Positions 52,634 to 62,187 of a DNA stretch of 64,000 bases are shown one piece after another (within the stretch, counting starts at the first letter, position 1; every line of letters starts with the position of its first letter). The DNA comes from Janibacter terrae NBRC 107853 (GTDB lineage: Bacteria > Actinomycetota > Actinomycetes > Actinomycetales > Dermatophilaceae), in NCBI RefSeq assembly GCF_001591405.1, contig NZ_BCUV01000006.1:62001-126000 (forward strand). The letters are read 5' to 3'. The notes below the pieces were generated by a model that ran no database searches, was not told the DNA's origin, and saw nothing but the letters and a program-made list of their open reading frames with translations. The position numbers and the translations under genes were made by a program.

Positions 52634-53796
52634 CGGACGAAGTCGGTCACCACGGCGTCCCAGCGCCGCGGGTCGACGTTCCACTCCTTGCAGTGCCGGG
52701 CCAGGGACCACGGCTCGAAGGTGATGAGGTCCGGCCGCGCGGCGGCCAGCGCCTCGCTCGGCCCGACGGGGACGAACTCGTCGTCGCGCGAGTGGATGAG
52801 CAGCATCCGGTGGGAGAGCTCGTCGGCGCGCTTGACCCAGTTGGTGCGCGCGACGTCGACGCTCTCGGACACGCCGACGAGCCTGCGGGCCCAGGGCTGG
52901 CCCATGAGGGCATTGCCCAGCCGGGAGACGGGTGAGGGGACCCGGTGCAGGTCCGCGTGGTGGGTCAGCACGTCGCCCCAGTCGACGACGGGCCCGTCGA
53001 GCACCGCGCGAGAGACGACGCTGGCCAGGTCGGACCGGTCGAGGAACTGCAGGATGATCGCTCCGCCCATCGACCAGCCGACGAGGACGATCTCCTTGGC
53101 GCCACGGGCCCGCGCGAGCGTGACCGCGTCCTCGATGTCGCGCCACTCGGACAGGCCGAGGTTGTAGCGGCCGTCGGGCCCCTGGGGCGCGTCACCGTCG
53201 TTGCGGTAGCTCGGCACGAGGCAGGTGAGTCCCGCGGCGTGGAGGGCGGGGACGCCGCGCAGCGTCTCGTGGCGACGGGCGCCCCGACCGTGGACGAGCA
53301 CGGCCCACCGCGACCCGTCCCCGTGCTCGCTCGGCACGACCCAGGCGGGCATGGGACCGAGGTCGGAGGGCACGTGGACGTGCTCGGTGGCCAGCCCGAG
53401 GTCGAGCTCCGGGTCCCGCGCGTAGTAGTAGCTGTTGAACCGGGCCGGGCCCGGCTGGAGGATCCCCTCGTCGACGGCGAGGAGCTGGCGCCGCACCCGC
53501 TGGAGCCGGTGGTCGACCTCGAGCACGCCGCCGATGCGCGCGTGACCGCGTCCGCCGTCGAACCACAGTCCGTAGCGGCCGGGGACCAGCAGGTCGGGCC
53601 CGCCGGAGAGCGTGACGCTGTCGGTGTGGACGACGTGGATCACCGTGTCGTCAGGGCGCACCAGCTCGGGGGTGAGGACCCGGCGGGCGAAGTAGGACGC
53701 GCTGCCCACCCACACGGAACCGGCCCCGGCGAGCGCCGATCCGGCAGCGACGGCGCCGTAGGTCAGGGCCCGCTCGGCCACCGTGCGCTTCTTCAC
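52630..53796 (-). CDS. Alpha/beta hydrolase with N-terminal membrane anchor
   Basis: 388 residues. A hydrophobic segment at about 8-35 (LTYGAVAAGSALAGAGSVWV) anchors it. An N-terminal beta domain comes next, then an alpha/beta-hydrolase core with WAVLVHGRGARRHE (oxyanion), nucleophile Ser in LVGWSMGGAIIL, Asp in LLIHSRDDEFVP and His near the end (LARHCKEW). A serine esterase or lipase of unknown substrate. GTG at 53796; GACGAT six bases before it is a weak -10. Divergent from the DNA ligase by 46 bases. Confidence 0.88.
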   Translation of the reverse strand: MKKRTVAERALTYGAVAAGSALAGAGSVWVGSASYFARRVLTPELVRPDDTVIHVVHTDSVTLSGGPDLLVPGRYGLWFDGGRGHARIGGVLEVDHRLQRVRRQLLAVDEGILQPGPARFNSYYYARDPELDLGLATEHVHVPSDLGPMPAWVVPSEHGDGSRWAVLVHGRGARRHETLRGVPALHAAGLTCLVPSYRNDGDAPQGPDGRYNLGLSEWRDIEDAVTLARARGAKEIVLVGWSMGGAIILQFLDRSDLASVVSRAVLDGPVVDWGDVLTHHADLHRVPSPVSRLGNALMGQPWARRLVGVSESVDVARTNWVKRADELSHRMLLIHSRDDEFVPVGPSEALAAARPDLITFEPWSLARHCKEWNVDPRRWDAVVTDFVR

Positions 53797-53842
53797 GCGC
53801 TCATCGTCTCAAAAGTCCTGCGCCACAGGCAGAATGTGACGA

Positions 53843-54901
53843 GTGACACCACAACTGCCCGACGTGGCCCTCGACCCGATGCTCGCCAAGGCCGTCAAGG
53901 AGGTCCCCGCGGCCGACGCCGTCGACGGCGGCTACTCGTACGAGCCGAAGTGGGACGGGTTCCGCTGCCTCGTCCGCAAGGACGGCGACGAGGTCGAGCT
54001 CGTCAGCCGGGGCAAGAAGCCCCTGACCCGGTACTTCCCCGAGCTCGTCGTGGCCATCCGGGAGCACCTGCCCGGGAGCGCGGTCGTCGACGGCGAGATC
54101 GTCGTGCGCAGCGGCGAGCCCGGCGCGCAGCGCCTGGACTGGGAGGCGCTCGGGCAGCGCATCCACCCCGCCGAGTCGCGCATCACCAGGCTCGCCGACG
54201 AGACGCCCGCCGAGCTCATCGCCTTCGACCTGCTCGCCGTGGGGGGCGAGGACGTGACGAGCCTCCCCTTCGCCCGGCGCCGGGAGCGGCTCGAGTCGCT
54301 CTTCGACGGGATGGCGAAGGGAGCGCCGCTGCACCTCACGCGGGTGACGCGGGACGCGGACGAGGCGACGGACTGGTTCACCCGCTTCGAGGGCGCGGGG
54401 CTCGACGGGGTCGTCGCCAAGGCGCTCGACTCGCCGTACTCGCCCGGCAAGCGGACAATGCTCAAGATCAAGCACAAGCGCACCGCCGAGGCCGTCGTCA
54501 CCGGCTACCGCGTGCACAAGTCCGGGCAGGGCGTGGGGTCGCTGCTGCTCGGGCTCTTCCACGAGGGACAGCTGTTCAACGTCGGCGGCATCGCGGCCTT
54601 CACCGCGCAGCGCCGCCTCGATCTCGTCGAGGAGCTCGAGCCGCTCGTCAAGCGGGACGCGAGCGGGGAGGTCGAGCACGCGGAGACCGACCGCTCGCGC
54701 TTCTCCTCGGCCAAGGACGTGAGCTTCGTGCCGCTGCGGCCCGAACGGGTCGTCGAGGTCGCCTTCGACCAGCTCGAGGGGTCGCGTTTCCGGCACACCG
54801 TGCAGTTCCTGCGGTGGCGGCCCGACCGCGAGCCCGAGTCGTGCACGCTCGAGCAGATCGACCGGGCGCTGGCCTACGACCTGGGCGAGGTCCTGGACTG
54901 A
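53843..54901 (+). CDS. ligC: ATP-dependent DNA ligase, LigC type
   Basis: 352 residues: nucleotidyltransferase domain with adenylated Lys36 in YEPKWDGFRCL, motif III ELIAFDLLAV, motif IV GLDGVVAKALDSPY, motif V KRTMLKIKHKR, then an OB-fold domain with LRPERVVEVAFDQLEG and RWRPDREP. Length and layout match mycobacterial LigC, which seals nicks in back-up repair. GTG at 53843 with CAGAAT seven bases upstream. It faces the LigD-type polymerase gene end to end with one base between. Ku is not in the window. Confidence 0.93.
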   Translation: MTPQLPDVALDPMLAKAVKEVPAADAVDGGYSYEPKWDGFRCLVRKDGDEVELVSRGKKPLTRYFPELVVAIREHLPGSAVVDGEIVVRSGEPGAQRLDWEALGQRIHPAESRITRLADETPAELIAFDLLAVGGEDVTSLPFARRRERLESLFDGMAKGAPLHLTRVTRDADEATDWFTRFEGAGLDGVVAKALDSPYSPGKRTMLKIKHKRTAEAVVTGYRVHKSGQGVGSLLLGLFHEGQLFNVGGIAAFTAQRRLDLVEELEPLVKRDASGEVEHAETDRSRFSSAKDVSFVPLRPERVVEVAFDQLEGSRFRHTVQFLRWRPDREPESCTLEQIDRALAYDLGEVLD

Positions 54902-54902
54902 G

Positions 54903-55982
54903 TCACTCGATCCGGTTCCCCTCGCTGTCCCAGTGCTCCGCGACCTTCTTGCTCGGCTGCACGCGCGGTGGCTCGCCGGGCATCTTCGGGTAGTCGGGCG
55001 GGAAGTTCAGCTCGCCGCCGGGCAGGTCCTCCCAGAGCTGCAGGAGCGGATCGAGCGAGTACGCCTGCTCGTCCATGTCCGCCCACGGGTCGCCCTCGGC
55101 GAGGTGGTCGCGCACGGTCGTGAGGTTGTACTCGGCCGGGTCGGTGACGGCCGCGAGCTGCGCCCAGGTCATCGGGGTGCTCACGGGGGCGCCGGGGCGG
55201 GCGCGCAGGCTCCACGCGCCGGCGATCGTGCGGTCCCGGTTGTTCTGGTTGAAGTCGACGAAGATCCGGCTCCCCCGCTCCTCCTTCCACCAGGCCGTCG
55301 TCACGCCGTCGTCGCGCCGCTCGAGCTCACGGCCGAAGCCGATCGCCGCGTGCCGCAGCTCCTCGAAGGACCACCGTGGCTCGACCCGGACGTAGACGTG
55401 CACGCCACGGTTGCCGCTCGTCTTCGGGTAGCCGCGCATCCCGAGCTCCTCGAGCAGCTCGCGAGCGACGTCGGCCACGCGCTGCGCGTCGACGAAGCTC
55501 GTCCCCGGCTGCGGGTCGAGGTCGATCCGCAGCTCGTCGGGATGGTCGACCTCGGGCCGGCGCACCGGCCACGGGTGGAAGGTCAGCGTCCCCATCTGCG
55601 CGGCCCACACCAGTGCGGCGGGCTCCGTGGGGCACAGCTCGTCGGCGGTCCGCCCGCTGGGGAAGGCGATCTCGACCGTCTCGACCCAGTCGGGCGCGCC
55701 CCGCGGGAGCCGCTTCTGGTAGAAGCCGTCGGCGTCCTTGTCCCGCGGCCCGACCGCCAGCCGCATGCCCTCGCGCCACCCGTCCGGCCAGCGCTCCATG
55801 GCCGTGGGCCGGTCACCGATCGTGCGCATCATCGCCTCGCCGACGTCGGCGACGTAGCGGCACACGTCGAGCTTGGTCAGCTCGGGGGTGCGACCGGTCG
55901 CCTCGTAGATGACCCGGTCGGGGCTCGAGACGCGCACCTCCCGGTCGCCGGCGGGCACCATCTCGGCGGGGGTCTTGGCCAT
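54903..55982 (-). CDS. LigD-type primase-polymerase (PolDom)
   Basis: 359 residues of the AEP polymerase family found at the N-terminus of LigD but here standalone. Catalytic Asp154 and Asp156 in LRIDLDPQPG, the third Asp in RIFVDFNQNNRDRT, and FYQKRLPRGAPDWV and GNRGVHVYV motifs are all present. In M. tuberculosis a standalone PolDom gene neighbours ligC as well. It likely fills gaps with ribonucleotides or deoxyribonucleotides before LigC seals. TACGCT six bases before the ATG indicates a leaderless mRNA. Confidence 0.93.
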   Translation of the reverse strand: MAKTPAEMVPAGDREVRVSSPDRVIYEATGRTPELTKLDVCRYVADVGEAMMRTIGDRPTAMERWPDGWREGMRLAVGPRDKDADGFYQKRLPRGAPDWVETVEIAFPSGRTADELCPTEPAALVWAAQMGTLTFHPWPVRRPEVDHPDELRIDLDPQPGTSFVDAQRVADVARELLEELGMRGYPKTSGNRGVHVYVRVEPRWSFEELRHAAIGFGRELERRDDGVTTAWWKEERGSRIFVDFNQNNRDRTIAGAWSLRARPGAPVSTPMTWAQLAAVTDPAEYNLTTVRDHLAEGDPWADMDEQAYSLDPLLQLWEDLPGGELNFPPDYPKMPGEPPRVQPSKKVAEHWDSEGNRIE

Positions 55983-56038
55983 GCGGTCAGCGTAGGACCA
56001 CGGGCGGGCGAAGGGAGGCGCGCGGGACCCCCTTCGCC

Positions 56039-57964
56039 CTACCGACGCACGAGCTCCAGGTAGCGATCGGCGATGGGCCCCGCGACCGACGCCCCGCCGG
56101 CGCCGTCCTCGACGAAGACCGCGACCGCCAGGTCGTCCTGCGCGACGATCATCCAGGCGTGCGTGCGCGGGGGCGAGTCCGAGCCGTACTCGGCGGTGCC
56201 GGTCTTGGCGATGACCGGACCGCCCGTGTTGTCCGCGAGGAAGGTGGCCGACCCGTCCGTGACGACGGCGCGCAGCATCCGACGCAGCTGATCGGCCTCC
56301 GCGGAGGTGACGGAGCCGCCCTTCGCCGGCGACTTGGCGCGGCCCGGGAGCAGGACGGGGGCGACCCGGTGACCGGCGACGATGCTCGCCATGACGGTCG
56401 CCATCGACAGGGGCGTCGCGACGACCTCCCCCTGGCCGATGCTCGTGGCCGCGAGCTCGGTGCCCGTGGGGGCCGAGGGCACCTCACCCATGGCCGCGGG
56501 GACGCCGAGGGCGGGCCGCTGGGTCATGCCGAGCGCCGATGCGGCAGAGCCGATCCCGTCGGCCGGGAGCCGGTCGCGGGCACCGATGAGAGCGGTGTTG
56601 CACGAGGTGGCGAGTGCGTCCTGGAGGCTCATCGCGCCGTTGCGGCCGGAGGGGAAGTCGTCGTGGTTCTTGAACTCGCGCCCGTCGACCTCGATCGTGC
56701 GCGGGCAGTCGAGCTGTGTGCGCGGGGTCGCGCCGGCACGCAGCTGGGCCAGGGCCGTGACCGGCTTGAAGGTCGAGCCGGGCGCGTACTGCCCGAGGGT
56801 CGCCGTCGTCTGGCCTCCGCCGCCCTCCGCGTTGGCGAGCGCGAGGACGTGCCCGTCGGACGGTCGGACGGCGACGATCGCCCCGGCCTTGCGCAGGTCG
56901 GCCAGCGAGTCCTCGGCCGCCGCCTGGTGGGTGATGCTCAGGGTGGTGCGCAGGTCCGTGCCGTCGACCGCGTCGACGCGGTGCAGCTCGCGCGCGGTCC
57001 CGTCCTCGGCGACGGCCTCGACGGTGAAGCCGGACCTGCCGCGCAGCTGCTTGTCGCGCGAGGCCTGCAGGCCGCTCAGCCCGACGACGTCGCCCTCGCG
57101 CACCTGCGGGTCCGCCTCGATGACCTCGGCGGTCGCCGGGCCGACGCGGCCGAGGACCTGGGCCGCGAACCCGGAGGACGGGGCGAGGTCCATCGTCCCG
57201 TCGATGAGCCGGGCACCCTCGATGTCGGGCACGGCACGGCGCACCGCGTCGAGCTCCCGGGCGTCGGCGCGCAGGACGATCGCCTCGACGAAGGCCTCGT
57301 CGCCGGCCGACTCCACGGCCCGGACGAAGGGAGCCACCGTCACGTCGGCTGCCTCGGCGAGCGCCTCGGCGGACTCGCCGGCCGACCCGGCCGGCACCCG
57401 GCCCCGGTCGATGCCGACCCGCACGACCGCCCGCGGGGTGACGATCCTGTCGCCGCCGTCGCCGAGCACCTCGCCGCGCTCGGCGACCACGCGCGAGGCG
57501 CGCAGGACCTCCCCTTCGGCCAGGTCGGGAGCGAGCACGCTCGGGGCCCAGTCGCCCGTCCACGTCTCCCCGGAGCGGGTGAGGGGCAGGTCGGAGGTGT
57601 ACCGCCACGGCTCCTTGCCCTCGTGGACGGTCCACGAGACGTCGAGGCGCACGGTCGCGGCGTCGCCCTCGTCGGGGACCGCGACGTCGGTGACGTCCAC
57701 CTCGGGGCGCAGCCGCCCCATCCCGGCGAGGACGTCGTCGAGATCCTCCTGGGCGGTCGTCCGGTCATCGACCTGCAGGGCCGCGGGCACGCGACCGGCG
57801 GCGAGGTCGGCAGCGACCCGGTCACCCAGCTCGCGCGCGGCATCCGTGCCGTCGTCGCGGTGGGTCCACCAGTAGCCGCCCACGGCGACGAGCAGGGCGA
57901 GTGCCGCGACGGCGGCGAGCAGGGAGCGGGCACGTCGGGGACGACGTCGGGGCTGGTCGGTCAC
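56039..57964 (-). CDS. Penicillin-binding protein with transpeptidase domain (class B-like)
   Basis: 641 residues: short cytoplasmic Arg-rich tail, one membrane helix (LLAAVAALALLVAVGGYWW, about 16-34), an NTF2-like MecA_N domain, a dimerisation domain, then the transpeptidase domain with the nucleophile Ser in YAPGSTFKPVTALAQ (SxxK), SCNTAL (SxN) and KTGTAEYG (KTG). It crosslinks peptidoglycan outside the membrane. The MecA_N-like domain is shared with low-affinity PBPs, though susceptibility cannot be inferred. GTG at 57964 is preceded by GGAGA; GTG 57970 is an alternative. Confidence 0.92.
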   Translation of the reverse strand: MTDQPRRRPRRARSLLAAVAALALLVAVGGYWWTHRDDGTDAARELGDRVAADLAAGRVPAALQVDDRTTAQEDLDDVLAGMGRLRPEVDVTDVAVPDEGDAATVRLDVSWTVHEGKEPWRYTSDLPLTRSGETWTGDWAPSVLAPDLAEGEVLRASRVVAERGEVLGDGGDRIVTPRAVVRVGIDRGRVPAGSAGESAEALAEAADVTVAPFVRAVESAGDEAFVEAIVLRADARELDAVRRAVPDIEGARLIDGTMDLAPSSGFAAQVLGRVGPATAEVIEADPQVREGDVVGLSGLQASRDKQLRGRSGFTVEAVAEDGTARELHRVDAVDGTDLRTTLSITHQAAAEDSLADLRKAGAIVAVRPSDGHVLALANAEGGGGQTTATLGQYAPGSTFKPVTALAQLRAGATPRTQLDCPRTIEVDGREFKNHDDFPSGRNGAMSLQDALATSCNTALIGARDRLPADGIGSAASALGMTQRPALGVPAAMGEVPSAPTGTELAATSIGQGEVVATPLSMATVMASIVAGHRVAPVLLPGRAKSPAKGGSVTSAEADQLRRMLRAVVTDGSATFLADNTGGPVIAKTGTAEYGSDSPPRTHAWMIVAQDDLAVAVFVEDGAGGASVAGPIADRYLELVRR

Positions 57965-58132
57965 GGGCACGAGTCTCCTCGTCGGGATCCCTCCTCGCAG
58001 CGCGGGGGCCACGGCGGTCACCGCCGCGCGGTGAGATGGACGTCCGACGTTCACCTCGTCGCGCTGCGCGCAGCACCTGCGCGGCCTAGGGTCGCGGGGG
58101 CCACACCCCATCCCTCCCAGGAGCCCGCCCAG

Positions 58133-60553
58133 ATGCCCTCTCGTCGACGCCGCGCCCTCGCGGCCCTGACCCTCGCCCCCTTCGCCCTCACCGGGCTGGC
58201 CGTCGTCGCGCCGAGCGCGTCCGCCGCCTCGCCCGACCTCGTGGTCTCCGAGGCCTACGGGGGCGGGGGCAACTCCGGCGCCACCCACAGAAGCGACTTC
58301 GTCGAGCTCGCCAACCGCGCGCAGAGCGACGTCGACCTCACCGGCTGGACGCTGCGCTACTACTCGGCGAGCGGCACCACCGCGCAGACCACGCCCTTGT
58401 CGGGCACGGTCGTCGCCGGCGGGCGCTACCTCGTCAAGCAGGCCGACGGGGCCAACCAGAGCGGCACCGCGCTGCCGCTGCCGACGGCGGACGCCACGGG
58501 CACCGTCGCGATGTCCTCCTCCGGTGCGCGCGTCGAGGTCGTGGGGCCCGACGGGCAGGTCGTGGACCGCCTCGGCTGGGGCGGGGCCAGCCCGGCCGAG
58601 GGCGCCTCCGCGGACGCGACGAACAACGCGACCTCGGTCGCGCGCCGGGACATCTGCACGGACACGGACAACAACGCGGCCGACTTCGTCGTCGGTGCAC
58701 CGACCCCGCAGAGCTCCAGCACGGCTCCGGTGGTCTGCGAGCCCGACGACGGCGGCGAGCCGCCGGTCGACGAGCCGGAGACCATCGCGCGGATCCAGGG
58801 CAGCCACCACCTCAGCGAGCTCGACGGCACCGCCGTCAACGAGGTGGAGGGAGTCGTCACGGCGGTCTCGCGCAACGGGTTCTGGATGCAGAGCACCACG
58901 CCGGACGACGACGCCGCGACCTCTGAGGGCATCCTCACCTACACCCGCTCCGCCCCGTCGGTGGCCGTCGGGGACACGGTGAGCGTCGACGGCTTCGTCG
59001 ACGAGTTCCGTCCCGGGGGCTCGGGTGGCTGGGACAACCTGACGACCACCGAGATCGTCTCCCCCGCGGTCACCGTCACCGGCCGAGGTGAGGTCCCTGT
59101 CCCCGTCGTGCTCGGCGAGGACCGCACCGCACCGCAGCAGACGGTCGACGCCGAGGACCCCAAGAGCGTCGAGTACGACGACGCGGACTTCCGCCCCGAC
59201 CGCGACGCCATCGACTTCTACGAGTCGATGGAGGGCATGCAGGTCGGCGTCCGCGACGCCCAGGTCGTCGGCCCGACGGGCTACGAGATCCCGGTCGTCC
59301 CCGGCTCCGGCGTCGACGCGACCCGCACCGAGGCGGGCGGCGTCCTGTACTCCGGCTACGACCACCCCAACGCGATGCGCGTCCTCGTCGACGACGCCCT
59401 GCTGCCCGCGGGATCGCTCCCGGACGCCGACGTGCGCGACACCCTCCCCGGTCTCGTCGCCGGACCGCTCGACTACTCCTTCGCCAACGTCAAGCTGCTG
59501 GCGACGCAGGTCCCGACGGTCGCCGACGGCGGCCTCGAGCGCGAGGTCGCGCCGCAGCAGCACGACCGCGAGCTGTCCGTCGCCGCGTTCAACGTCGAGA
59601 ACCTCGCGCCGCAGAACCCGCAGGACAAGTTCGACCGGCTCGCCGGGCAGGTCGTCGACAACCTGCGCAGCCCCGACGTCATCGCGATGGAGGAGGTCCA
59701 GGACGCGAGCGGCCCGGCCGACGACGGCACCGTCGACTCGACGGCGACCACGGACAAGCTCATCGCGGCCATCGAGGCGCAGGGTGGCCCGACCTACGAG
59801 GCGCACTGGGTCGACCCCCAGGACAAGGCCGACGGCGGCCAGCCCGGCGGCAACATCCGCAACGTCCTGCTGCACCGCACCGACCGCGACATCGACTTCG
59901 TCCAGCGCAGCAGGGGTGCGGCCGACCACGCCACGAGCGTCGGCACGGACAAGAAGGGCGCCTACCTCACCGAGTCCCCCGGCCGCATCGCGCCGTCCTC
60001 GCCCGCCTTCGACGGCAGCCGCAAGCCGCTCATCGCCGAGTACCGGTACCGCGGCGAGCGCGTCTTCGTCGCCGCCGTGCACTTCAGCTCGAAGGGGGGC
60101 GACGACCCGCTCTTCGGTCGCTGGCAGCAGCCGGTGCGCTCGAGCGAGGACGACCGCCACGCGCAGGCCCGTGAGGTCCGCGCGCTGACCGACGACCTGC
60201 TCGCCGCCGACCCGGACGCGAAGCTCGTCGTCGCCGGTGACGTCAACGACTTCGAGTTCAGCGAGACCACGGACATCCTCGAGGGCTCGGGCCCGACGGC
60301 GATGACCGACCTGCCGCGGACGCTGCCCGAGCACGAGCAGTGGACCTATGTCTACGAGGGCAACAGCCAGGTGCTCGACCACATCCTGCTCTCGCCGGCG
60401 CTCGCGACGCTCGACGGCAGCGGCAGCGGCAGCGGCACGGGCCGGGGCACGCGCCCCGCGTTCACGTACGACATCGTGCACACCAACTCCCCCTTCGCCG
60501 ACCAGGACAGCGACCACGACCCGCAGGTCGTGCACCTGGACCTCAAGAGGTGA
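58133..60553 (+). CDS. Secreted ExeM/NucH-type extracellular nuclease with lamin-tail domain
   Basis: 806 residues. Signal peptide with Arg-rich start and cleavage after ASA (about residue 32). A lamin-tail domain follows (LVVSEAYGGGGNSGATHRSD, FVELANRAQSDVDLTGWTL), then an OB-like nuclease-associated domain (NEVEGVVTAVSRNGFWMQ) and an endonuclease/exonuclease/phosphatase domain with VAAFNVENLAP, AMEEVQD (metal Glu), VVAGDVNDFE and DSDHDPQVV (catalytic His-Asp). It is expected to digest extracellular DNA for nutrients or biofilm control. AGGAG precedes the ATG. A TAGGGT hexamer at 58086-58091 suggests the promoter. A GSGSGSG stretch lies near the C-terminus. Confidence 0.93.
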   Translation: MPSRRRRALAALTLAPFALTGLAVVAPSASAASPDLVVSEAYGGGGNSGATHRSDFVELANRAQSDVDLTGWTLRYYSASGTTAQTTPLSGTVVAGGRYLVKQADGANQSGTALPLPTADATGTVAMSSSGARVEVVGPDGQVVDRLGWGGASPAEGASADATNNATSVARRDICTDTDNNAADFVVGAPTPQSSSTAPVVCEPDDGGEPPVDEPETIARIQGSHHLSELDGTAVNEVEGVVTAVSRNGFWMQSTTPDDDAATSEGILTYTRSAPSVAVGDTVSVDGFVDEFRPGGSGGWDNLTTTEIVSPAVTVTGRGEVPVPVVLGEDRTAPQQTVDAEDPKSVEYDDADFRPDRDAIDFYESMEGMQVGVRDAQVVGPTGYEIPVVPGSGVDATRTEAGGVLYSGYDHPNAMRVLVDDALLPAGSLPDADVRDTLPGLVAGPLDYSFANVKLLATQVPTVADGGLEREVAPQQHDRELSVAAFNVENLAPQNPQDKFDRLAGQVVDNLRSPDVIAMEEVQDASGPADDGTVDSTATTDKLIAAIEAQGGPTYEAHWVDPQDKADGGQPGGNIRNVLLHRTDRDIDFVQRSRGAADHATSVGTDKKGAYLTESPGRIAPSSPAFDGSRKPLIAEYRYRGERVFVAAVHFSSKGGDDPLFGRWQQPVRSSEDDRHAQAREVRALTDDLLAADPDAKLVVAGDVNDFEFSETTDILEGSGPTAMTDLPRTLPEHEQWTYVYEGNSQVLDHILLSPALATLDGSGSGSGTGRGTRPAFTYDIVHTNSPFADQDSDHDPQVVHLDLKR

Positions 60554-60560
60554 CCGGGCG

Positions 60561-60597
60561 CGACGTGGCCCCCGGAAGTTCTGCGGGGGCCACGTCG
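60561..60597 (+). terminator. Terminator after the nuclease gene
   Basis: CGACGTGGCCCCCG (60561-60574) and its exact complement (60584-60597) enclose a nine-base loop and are followed by TT. Confidence 0.85.
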
Positions 60598-60635
60598 TTG
60601 CATGATGGACGCACCCAGCCAGAAGGAGCCTTCGC

Positions 60636-61064
60636 ATGATGGAGCCCACCGACCGCGACTACGCGGTCACCAAGACCGACGAGCAGTGGCGGGCCGAGCT
60701 CAGCCCCGACGAGTTCTCCGTGCTGCGCGCAGCGGGGACCGAGCGGCCCTTCACCGGTGAGTACACCGACACCCAGACGGAGGGCGTCTACGCCTGCCGT
60801 GCCTGCGGCAGCGAGCTCTTCGCCTCCGACACCAAGTTCGAGAGCCACTGCGGCTGGCCCTCCTTCTACTCCCCCCTCGCCGGGGACCGGGTGGAGTACA
60901 TCCAGGACGACTCCCTGCCCGGCCGCCCCCGCATCGAGGTCCGCTGCGCCAGTTGCGGCAGCCACATGGGTCACGTCTTCGAGGGAGAGGGGTACGACAC
61001 CCCCACCGACCAGCGCTACTGCATCAACTCGATCTCGATGACGCTGCGGCCCGCTCAGGGCTGA
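60636..61064 (+). CDS. msrB: Peptide-methionine (R)-S-oxide reductase
   Basis: 142 residues. Zinc site Cys54-x2-Cys57 and Cys104-x2-Cys107, substrate motif HCGWPSFY, and catalytic Cys129 in QRYCINSISM. It reduces methionine-R-sulfoxide in proteins using thioredoxin. The second resolving Cys is in the usual region. AAGGAG (60623-60628) supports the ATG at 60636. It is followed by the left inverted repeat of the DUF559 cassette, which may act as its terminator. Confidence 0.95.
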   Translation: MMEPTDRDYAVTKTDEQWRAELSPDEFSVLRAAGTERPFTGEYTDTQTEGVYACRACGSELFASDTKFESHCGWPSFYSPLAGDRVEYIQDDSLPGRPRIEVRCASCGSHMGHVFEGEGYDTPTDQRYCINSISMTLRPAQG

Positions 61065-61083
61065 GCGAACGCCTCACCCGCCT

Positions 61084-61159
61084 CAGGATTCTCGGGTCAC
61101 CCGATAAACCTCGCCTTCGCAAGGGTTTCTAACTCTTGCGAAGGCGAGGTTTCTCTTGC
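61084..61159. repeat. Left 76-bp inverted repeat of the DUF559 unit
   Basis: Pairs in inverted orientation with 62188-62263, differing at three positions. Inside it, 61106-61127 and 61131-61152 form a 22-bp stem with one mismatch around a three-base loop, and the outer part holds a small CGGGT/ACCCG dyad. The stem could also terminate msrB. Confidence 0.85.
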
Positions 61160-61166
61160 CCAGCGC

Positions 61167-62078
61167 TCACGCGACCCGGGCGAGCGCTTCCATGACGGCA
61201 CGGATGATCCGTTCCGGGTGGAACAGATCGGCCCAGACCACGCGGATGACGATGTAGCCACGGGCGCGGATGCGGTCCTCACGCTTCTTCTCCCTGAAGA
61301 GGGCGTCCGGCCCGCCGTCGCTGTACTTGACCTTGCCGTCGAACTCGAGGAGCACGGGAGTGTCCTCGATGCCCAGGTCGACGCGGGCGAACACCACCCC
61401 GTCGCGATCGGCGATGGGCAGCTGGGAGACCACCCGGAAGCCGGCCCCGAGGAGGATCGCCCGCGTCACGCTCTCCCCCAGCGACTCCGCGTCACCGTCG
61501 GACCACGCCAACGCGCACCGGGCCCGTCCGGCGTGCGGCCACCCGGACACCCGCTCGAACGCCGTCTGCAGCTGCTGCACGTCGACCCTCTGCGCGTTCA
61601 GGGCTGCGTCGATCGAGGCCACCCCCGGCAGGACCCCGTGGTCCAGACAGATCTGGATGAGCGCCGTCGCCGTGTCGGTAGCCGGTCCCCAGGGCGTGTC
61701 CAGGGGTGTGTCACGCAGGGGGCGTAGCCGGATGTGTCGGGTACTCGCCTCCCGCTGGATCGGGCGTGCCAGGTCGGCAGGCACGACGGGCACCTCGAAG
61801 AGCGGGATCCCGTGGGCGGCCGCCGCGGTGACACCGACGAGGACCGCGTCTGGGTACATTCGCAGGGCCGCCCGGGCGAGCAGGCGACGTTCCTCCCCCT
61901 TCGTCCGTGCCCCGGGTGAGGTGTACGCGCCACGACAGAGGCGACGGATGACTCCGCGGCGCACGCCCGCGATCAGCACCTCGTCGCGCAGGCCGACGCC
62001 CAGCGCCTCCTGCCGCGTGAAGATGCCGTCGGGCAGTGTCAGCAGCTGCGCGAAGGGGGTCTCGGTGACGTCGATCAT
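61167..62078 (-). CDS. DUF559 (Vsr-like) nuclease-fold protein with AbiEi-type N-terminus
   Basis: 303 residues. The N-terminal 90 residues (FTRQEALGVGLRDEVLIAGV, VIRRLCRGAYTSPGARTK) resemble the winged-helix antitoxin domain of the AbiEi/type IV toxin-antitoxin group. The middle is unassigned. The C-terminal 100 residues carry a PD-(D/E)xK-like nuclease core, DLGIEDTPVLLEFDGKVKY, followed by RIRARGYIVIRVVWADL, as in DUF559/Vsr endonucleases. Biochemical role unknown. The gene fills almost the whole space between two 76-bp inverted repeats. CAGGGT six bases before the ATG suggests a leaderless mRNA. Confidence 0.85.
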   Translation of the reverse strand: MIDVTETPFAQLLTLPDGIFTRQEALGVGLRDEVLIAGVRRGVIRRLCRGAYTSPGARTKGEERRLLARAALRMYPDAVLVGVTAAAAHGIPLFEVPVVPADLARPIQREASTRHIRLRPLRDTPLDTPWGPATDTATALIQICLDHGVLPGVASIDAALNAQRVDVQQLQTAFERVSGWPHAGRARCALAWSDGDAESLGESVTRAILLGAGFRVVSQLPIADRDGVVFARVDLGIEDTPVLLEFDGKVKYSDGGPDALFREKKREDRIRARGYIVIRVVWADLFHPERIIRAVMEALARVA

Positions 62079-62187
62079 GGGCTCACCCTGATGTCGCCGA
62101 CCAGGACCTGACCGGCCGGTCTTCGGGCTGGGGACAGTCGCCGCTCGCAGTGCCCGGATGTGGATCGAGCGACGCAGCTGTGCCTCA

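Noticed and set aside
60415-60440. Tandem GGCAGC repeat
   Set aside because: Short low-complexity coding stretch giving a Gly-Ser linker in the nuclease; too short to be a separate repeat locus.
56039-60649. A very long minus-strand open frame of over 1500 codons
   Set aside because: Only 56039-57964 has penicillin-binding protein features. The rest is antisense to the secreted nuclease and is open because of high G+C at third positions.
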